Positions 6,001 to 7,435 of a stretch of DNA of 7,435 bases are shown piece by piece; the stretch's first letter is position 1; the number at the start of each line of letters is the position of its first letter. The translations under genes were made by a program, and so were the position numbers. The notes under the pieces were generated by a model, which saw only the letters and a list, made by a program, of their open reading frames with translations, did not search any database and was not told the origin of the DNA. The stretch comes from Elusimicrobiales bacterium. Lineage in GTDB: Bacteria; Elusimicrobiota; Elusimicrobia; Elusimicrobiales; Elusimicrobiaceae. The stretch spans positions 1 through 7,435 of the forward strand of contig JAUNWB010000060.1 in the NCBI GenBank assembly GCA_030540535.1, read 5' to 3'.

Positions 6001-7435
6001 CTCTCTCACATATTGCAGCGCATCGCTAAGATATCTCATAGGGTAGGCAAACGAAGAGCCTTCTTGCTTATAGTATTCGCTATCGTCCTGATTCTGCATC
6101 ACCTCTACAGACACGGGATCAACTTCCTCCTCGCTGTTAACGACAAAAAGACGTGTCATCAGATTGTCTTCAGCAACGGGCGGCAACACCAGATCGCCAA
6201 TGGCGCGCGCTCCGATGTCTATGAAGTCGTTGCCTTCAAACATGCGGTTGGTGCCTGTAAGGTCGCTGGCTATAAGAAGGCCTGCGTTTATCAGTTTCTC
6301 ATAGTCGCTGTTCTCCATGCCGCCACGCGCCAGCAGACTGTACTTCTTTATCTTGTAAAACTCGTATGCGTTGTGCATGCGCGTCACCGTCTGTCCGTTG
6401 TCATCTGTATAGTTGTGGTTATAAGCCTCTTCGTCGAATCGCACTCCCTTCTCCACGTCAGTCTTCACGGTGATATTGTTGATGCCCGGTTCACGCGTTG
6501 TCTCTGTGGCACAGAAGGATATGGGATAGTCATCTATGGTAAGGTTGGCCGCATCCACATCTGAGGGGATGGTCATACCGCTGACATTCGATTGCTCGCT
6601 ACCCACATTCTGCCAGAAGAGGACGCTGTTTGCCCTCACGTTTGGAGCGGCATCGGTGGTGAACGATATGCCGCCGCCCGCACCGCTCGCTGTGTTGTAG
6701 ATGACATCAGAGGTAAAGATGCGTGCAGGATTGCCAGCCACATCGCCTTCTGCCGCGGCAGGCTTCTGGACATATATGCCGCCGCCGTCGCCCTTGGTCA
6801 CCTCATTATACTGCACAATGCTTCCGCTGACCAGCGCGCCGTCTTCAAGATAGAGGCCACCGCCTGCGTCCGCTGCCTTGTTGTTCTGCACGATGCAGTT
6901 GCGTATATGCGCATATCCTGTGACGATGGCGCCGCCGCCGACACGAGTGTCAGACCTTTCGCCTGTCTGATGTTTGTCGCCGTCAGCATTGCCGTCCTCA
7001 ATAAATAGTCCGTCGAGCACAGCACGTGAAGACACCTTGCTCAGAGCCTCCTCTGTCTTGAGCGACTCATCCTCCGTGTAAGTGTCGTTGGTGAAAGTCA
7101 CCACATTGTAGACATTCACGTTCTGTCCGTCTGTCTGGTAGATGCCAGAGAGAGACGTGCGGTTTTTGAGGACATCACGTTTGTCCGTGTAAGTGCCGTC
7201 AGCATTCTTGGTGAAGAAGCCATTATCATCGCTGCTTGTAAAGGCACTGCTGTAGCCGCCCCACACTTCAACGCCATGGGGGACGATGAATGAATAGTCG
7301 CGGACGTTCACCTCTTGCCCGACAACCTTGTTTGACCTGCGTGGGCGATAGACAAAACCTGTATACTTATATGAAATCTTTCCGTCAGCACCGACTGTCT
7401 CCGTCGGAGCGTCTCCAGCCAGTTTCACTATAACC
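97..7435 (-). CDS. Giant multi-module parallel beta-helix surface protein, 5'-partial
   Basis: One open frame without a stop from the window edge to TAA at 97-99, about 2,445 residues and by estimate 260 kDa. The first start-like codon is GTG at 7428-7426, but the in-frame codons before it (GTT ATA) are sense and continue the hydrophobic strand V-I-V-K-L-A-G. I therefore read the gene as running out of the window, with start and signal peptide unseen. Domains in order: four homologous beta-helix modules (residues 1-420, 425-1132, 1144-1592, 1595-1944), a C-terminal beta-rich region (1945-2260), a beta-sandwich (2261-2414) and a sorting-like tail (2415-2443). Asn-Cys ladders and GGA(I/L) with F-x-x-N motifs mark the helix rungs. 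There are no transmembrane segments and no recognisable enzyme motif. Family knowledge suggests export to the surface by a Bacteroidota secretion route. Adhesion or glycan binding is an inference, and the exact function is unknown. The reading frame is certain; the product class is fairly sure. Confidence 0.93.
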   Translation of the reverse strand, partial: VIVKLAGDAPTETVGADGKISYKYTGFVYRPRRSNKVVGQEVNVRDYSFIVPHGVEVWGGYSSAFTSSDDNGFFTKNADGTYTDKRDVLKNRTSLSGIYQTDGQNVNVYNVVTFTNDTYTEDESLKTEEALSKVSSRAVLDGLFIEDGNADGDKHQTGERSDTRVGGGAIVTGYAHIRNCIVQNNKAADAGGGLYLEDGALVSGSIVQYNEVTKGDGGGIYVQKPAAAEGDVAGNPARIFTSDVIYNTASGAGGGISFTTDAAPNVRANSVLFWQNVGSEQSNVSGMTIPSDVDAANLTIDDYPISFCATETTREPGINNITVKTDVEKGVRFDEEAYNHNYTDDNGQTVTRMHNAYEFYKIKKYSLLARGGMENSDYEKLINAGLLIASDLTGTNRMFEGNDFIDIGARAIGDLVLPPVAEDNLMTRLFVVNSEEEVDPVSVEVMQNQDDSEYYKQEGSSFAYPMRYLSDALQYVREARKQKDGDDYKYKDRNFQIILSGGTYYPIRNVRGEYVNSRGRTFLVPEGVSIVGGVATKQTDGSGDSYYGNVQRDKNGETIEDAPNEEFEYSGNRVVLSHPTIKDIVEDRKLADVNNNSVAEPWEMAVQTILSGQVVSNNTAENVYHVIVCIADEDYVGGLPPATRSVANGDYDEGKVREGKMPYYRGEPIVIDGVIIEDGSAMGYDETAVNNVNTYYKGGAICVEGNWTTGGVIKNEDVLRSVGYRNIPLEVRNCNFRNNGGCIGGAIFTDCELKVFACNFVQNYVEVRTEEVQTKKDGTGEEARVSVTREGRGGAIHARYNTMIANSLFANNEAAPDAAQPGDNNMHGIGGAILVGEYSSLNMINCDVVRNKAYGFPAVYCYAPNKGGTSSDANLADNNLNKIVNSIIWGNEATSSDSGLNRVVNFDKDASDESKNAEMLWFSAYEEGWGNEPVSTTNGIDYRLQAYPGFGTFIPSLWTGGYNVLQSDNVTISKVDEPNPDTDVSTGLNHVTCNIIIDSDNGAINGPNFINPSSKAGRAGYYTSADWRIGRVNNLVDNGWTYLQQDLTGDEPKFVYEDVTDNGSTRSQAKGAGIYLRTVYAYDNVNTGKTALPIGDDVYMNYSDGSGAKMLRISTDPNPTHNQTYIDLGVYEYQHVKLTPDVENGHVDVLWVTQMENTGGLVADGKTWETATSDMQRAIETLLASRNGHDKEIRMLEGLYQPVYTINGNLGFTVTTDINTGVVPPLSGTEGVNSLTIRGGYSKDVKGLVNVHDYPVYLIASERAGVDKNQLGHVFVIGDVRQRLSSGSGSDVATEVKDYAVPVYMDGLTFSNVKAEQHENGGAAVYYKDQTAGDGGLVGKTYVPKEGSDDAQYQYVISGDDTGNPLYKLTLSRCDFRINGSSGDVPAVTIGKGGGEALIYNSLFHSNMGNPLVATDTKVVNCTFALNGGKVEFKDNVQGKSEMHNSILWRNNGDGANPEWTGLVNVGDNAVMTYNAISSLETDDDDNNSSLSRTNGDVLQGPNFFNPVLDAAGSWDKADRDFRVNPSAKIVGKASPEKYVELVKNLTGRYPYKSISGASDADYEDLVKQDLDLAANTRYYGTAGLERGAYECIAALSRVLYVNPERVSSDASYTGFSWEKAYAKGNLQTAIDAAAVYSNINNEKSYVFVKGMTASTGEAVSMRDNVTLYGSLPSTTAINQGVKETVNPETGEKYYADEDIEAYIKAMDSDREGMASTYSKHTIVEGVSATDDMSFCLFDGLEIGSGSNSESLGQTAPAVDIQKGNVALRNSIIANNRMTVPGLPLVSVKSGLLYNTLMRDNTMAATSDAIVTIGDNGYMLNCTVAGKPGQTLVSGLHSIKNSIMYNEGDETMPFAPYFRPSATAYHNEIPETDLHNRNLWYQLHERTPNIEGGDNGATINAEGRYDGKGLVAADLQQYVDFASDRDLLGNPRVVGDKVDNGCFETWSTGTHASPSTIHANTASASYNGHHYPHEWSVVYLQTGGNLVCDVADNDKAPHFTAGNPLRPGYLLAMEGGSLYGQGNSIRLRYVAAERTVGGQYALVSLPFDMNYKTVEGRMPFVTATTYEALPGDAVSETAVDAFSRYYYDGEARSNYKYNFSSDDSQCWKNLTEDLRDANDGILVDRGADAASEVLRFTAYGETATTYPYQEDGDDKTVILTQYDDRESTGGAADFTSVYNMGWNLKGMPYLISDYRLYEAMPAGGAYAMNVPHVIYTMNDEGNYSSLQSWGDGSTLSPCNAFFTQTSVLGPEENLRFAVPAFTETAAPALQRPVLNVYGAGYGQDEVVIMPSPDEGGLDYVYGNDAVKMSALNDTLPQISVEGASGVGLSLLSHAPVGQSIPLSVSVKGEGDYTFSLPFKDDFLAYGSVLLKDSSSGAEVDLMSTDYTASITQADSPARFSLIIGGSPSDGHPSFKRGVYTVGGVHLDRPNGQGIFIIDGKRRVVK
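100..186 (-). other. Sorting-signal-like C-terminal tail
   Basis: Covers residues 2415-2443. It has two short similar strands: GVYTVGGVHLDR and then GIFIIDGKRRVVK at the extreme C-terminus, the second with four Lys/Arg in its last seven residues. In Bacteroidales many exported proteins end in 'G-(V/I)-Y-x-(L/I/V)-x-G-x-(R/K)' followed by 'G-(I/V)-Y/F-(I/V)-x-(N/D/G)-G-K-K-(V/I)-x-x-K'. This tail is usually interpreted as a type IX-like sorting or anchoring signal. It differs from the best studied Porphyromonas-type signal, so the secretion route is an inference. Confidence 0.6.
187..648 (-). other. C-terminal beta-sandwich preceding the sorting tail
   Basis: Covers residues 2261-2414. The succession is QDEVVIMPSP (2281-2290), GGLDYVYGNDAVKM (2293-2306), PQISVEG (2314-2320), a strand near IPLSVSVKGEGDYTFSLP (2338-2355), SVLLKDSSSGAEVDL (2365-2379), then DYTASI and ARFSLI (2395-2400). 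It matches the pattern I know from the ends of many Bacteroidota exported proteins: 'D-x-x-V-x-F ... yD-x-x-x-D-A-x-K ... ipL ... YtF ... l-x-D ... v-d-L ... Y-t-F ... RF-x-L'. By analogy it is an immunoglobulin-like module presented to the secretion machinery. There is no sign of a catalytic residue. Confidence 0.65.
649..1596 (-). other. C-terminal beta-rich region after the last beta-helix
   Basis: Covers residues 1945-2260 of the giant protein. It starts with a strand-rich segment (HEWSVVYLQTGGNLVCD near 1971-1987). The motif MEGGSLYGQGN (2011-2021) and the segment LRYVAAERTV then lead into ALVSLPFDMNYK (2039-2050). Further on is an aromatic segment, then GWNLKGMPYLIS (2179-2190), VIYTMNDEGNY (2211-2221) and LSPCNAFFTQT (2233-2243). 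I recognise the 'EGGSLYGQGN ... SLPFD ... GWN-x-x-G-P/M-Y ... AFF-Q' succession from C-terminal regions of large Bacteroidales surface proteins, where it follows beta-helix domains. I know no function for it. It may be a structural cap or spacer between the rod and the secretion signal. Confidence 0.55.
1597..2646 (-). repeat. Beta-helix module D (complete, shortest and most degenerate)
   Basis: Covers residues 1595-1944. The entry RVLYVNP (1596-1602) with FSWEKAYAKGNLQTAIDAA is the most canonical header of the four. It continues with SYVFVKGM (1643-1650), a turn SMRDNVTLYGS (about 1659-1669) and FDGLEIGSGS (1736-1745). Rungs include LRNSIIANNRM (about 1766-1776), YNTLMRDNTM (about 1792-1801) and MLNCTVAG (1817-1824). 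The closing rung NSIMYN at 1839-1844 lacks the Trp seen in modules B and C. The exit is DRDLLGNPRVVGDKVDNGCFE, ending at 1942. No GGA(I/L) motif is present, so this module looks like an ordinary beta-helix domain without the Pmp-like glycine rungs. Confidence 0.73.
2653..3999 (-). repeat. Beta-helix module C (complete, fewer glycine rungs)
   Basis: Covers residues 1144-1592. The entry strand DVLWVTQ (1146-1152) leads to KTWETATSDMQRAIETLL, which has the 'W-x-x-A ... AI' helix typical of the start of Bacteroidota beta-helix domains. Next come IRMLEGLYQPVY (1191-1202), a LTIRGGYS turn (about 1233-1240) and the VYMDGLTFSNV strand (1301-1311). A single GGAAVYY stands where modules A and B have several GGA(I/L) rungs. 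RCDF (1371-1374), IYNSLFHSN (about 1397-1405) and VNCTFALN (1418-1425) continue the ladder. The closing rung NSILWRN is at 1443-1449, GPNFFNP at about 1499-1505 and the exit LERGAYE at 1583-1589. An acidic DDDDNN loop at 1481-1486 interrupts the stretch between closing rung and GPNF. Confidence 0.75.
2971..2988 (-). repeat. Short trinucleotide run encoding DDDDNN
   Basis: On the plus strand the bases are two ATT followed by four ATC triplets. They encode four Asp and two Asn (residues 1481-1486) in a loop of module C between the closing rung and GPNFFNP. Gain or loss of a triplet keeps the frame, so length variation would be tolerated. The acidic cluster could bind a divalent cation, but no canonical calcium-binding loop is visible. 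Confidence 0.5.
4033..6156 (-). repeat. Beta-helix module B (complete, longest of the four)
   Basis: Covers residues 425-1132. The entry strand RLFVVN (426-431) is followed by an amphipathic helix around 464-480 (RYLSDALQYVREARK), the strand IILSGGTYYP (495-504), the turn FLVPEGVSIVGG (520-531) and IDGVIIEDG (669-677). The rung ladder holds GGAI four times (696-699, 742-745, 791-794, 828-831), with F-x-x-N at 734-737 (FRNN), 758-761 (FVQN) and 807-810 (FANN). The cysteines at 732, 740, 749 and 756 sit on neighbouring rungs. The closing rung NSIIWGN is at 883-889, GPNFINP at 1004-1010 and the exit DLGVYE at 1125-1130. About 235 residues separate closing rung and exit, against 95-140 in the other modules, so this module has an added lobe or inserted loops. 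Confidence 0.78.
6169..7435 (-). repeat. Beta-helix module A (N-terminal part cut off by window edge)
   Basis: Covers residues 1-420. It opens in the middle of the module plan, at the strand equivalent to 'QIILSGGTYYP' of module B, so its entry strand and helix must lie upstream of the window. The turn YSFIVPHGVEVWGGYS is at 45-60 and the DGLFIEDG strand at 139-146. Helix rungs carry four triple-glycine motifs: GGGAI (164-168), GGGLY (189-193 region), GGGIY (215-219) and GGGIS (251-255). RNCIVQNN occurs near 176-183. The closing rung NSVLFWQN is at 267-274 and the exit strand IDIGARA at 403-409. The glycine motifs resemble the GGA(I/L/V) and F-x-x-N repeats of chlamydial polymorphic membrane proteins. 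A shared beta-helix fold is the simplest explanation, and common ancestry is not shown. Confidence 0.75.

Noticed and set aside
5701..6564. 287-codon open frame on the plus strand with hydrophobic stretches resembling membrane segments
   Set aside because: It is antisense to modules A and B. Hydrophobic runs arise from complementing Asp/Asn/Glu-rich codons. No promoter or start context is visible.
97..7435. Pectate lyase or other polysaccharide lyase/hydrolase activity, suggested by the beta-helix fold
   Set aside because: No catalytic Asp/Arg/Lys signature of pectate lyases or of glycoside hydrolase family 28 could be found. Helix rungs alone do not indicate an enzyme.
97..7435. CRISPR array, tRNA/rRNA, insertion sequence or phage genes
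   Set aside because: No spaced direct repeats, cloverleaf-like segments, inverted terminal repeats or transposase motifs were seen. The repetition is at protein level and strongly diverged in DNA.

Overview
The window is almost entirely one gene. An uninterrupted reading frame on the minus strand runs from the right edge of the window (position 7435) to a TAA at 97-99. It encodes at least 2,445 residues of a giant, repetitive cell-surface protein. I see no RNA gene, CRISPR array, insertion sequence, integrase or second complete gene. The organism is most likely a member of Bacteroidota, order Bacteroidales (Prevotella-like or a relative). The reasons are the C-terminal arrangement, which is the kind found on secreted surface proteins of that group (a beta-sandwich ending in an 'RF.L' strand, then a G-I/V-Y/F-hydrophobic-x-G-x-R/K tail), and the 'NSI-hydrophobic-W-x-N ... 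GPNF-x-NP ... D-L-G-x-YE' signatures of Bacteroidales beta-helix proteins. This is an assignment from memory of families, not from a search.

Residue numbers below count from the GTG at 7428-7426. That codon is only the first start-like codon in the window. The frame continues upstream to the edge, so the true start, any signal peptide and the first part of the first module lie outside. Layout in the direction of transcription: module A (7435-6169), module B (6156-4033), module C (3999-2653) and module D (2646-1597). Each module is built to the same plan: an entry strand and helix, a 'GTY-x-P'-like strand, a 'VP-x-GV-x-x-x-GGY'-like turn, a 'DG(L/V)' strand, a ladder of beta-helix rungs with N-C-x-F-x-x-N and GGA(I/L) motifs, a single 'NS(I/V)(L/I/M)(W/F/Y)' closing rung, and an exit strand of the 'D-(I/L)-G-A/V-YE' type. 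A non-helical C-terminal region follows (1596-649), then a beta-sandwich (648-187) and a short sorting-signal-like tail (186-100).

Downstream of the stop, the last 96 bases hold a very C-rich, G-poor stretch in the transcript. It could be a Rho-loading region, or the start of another reading frame that leaves the window. The protein is probably exported and held at or released from the cell surface, where stacked beta-helix lobes would form a long adhesive or carbohydrate-interacting rod. No catalytic motif could be identified, so its ligand and role are unknown.
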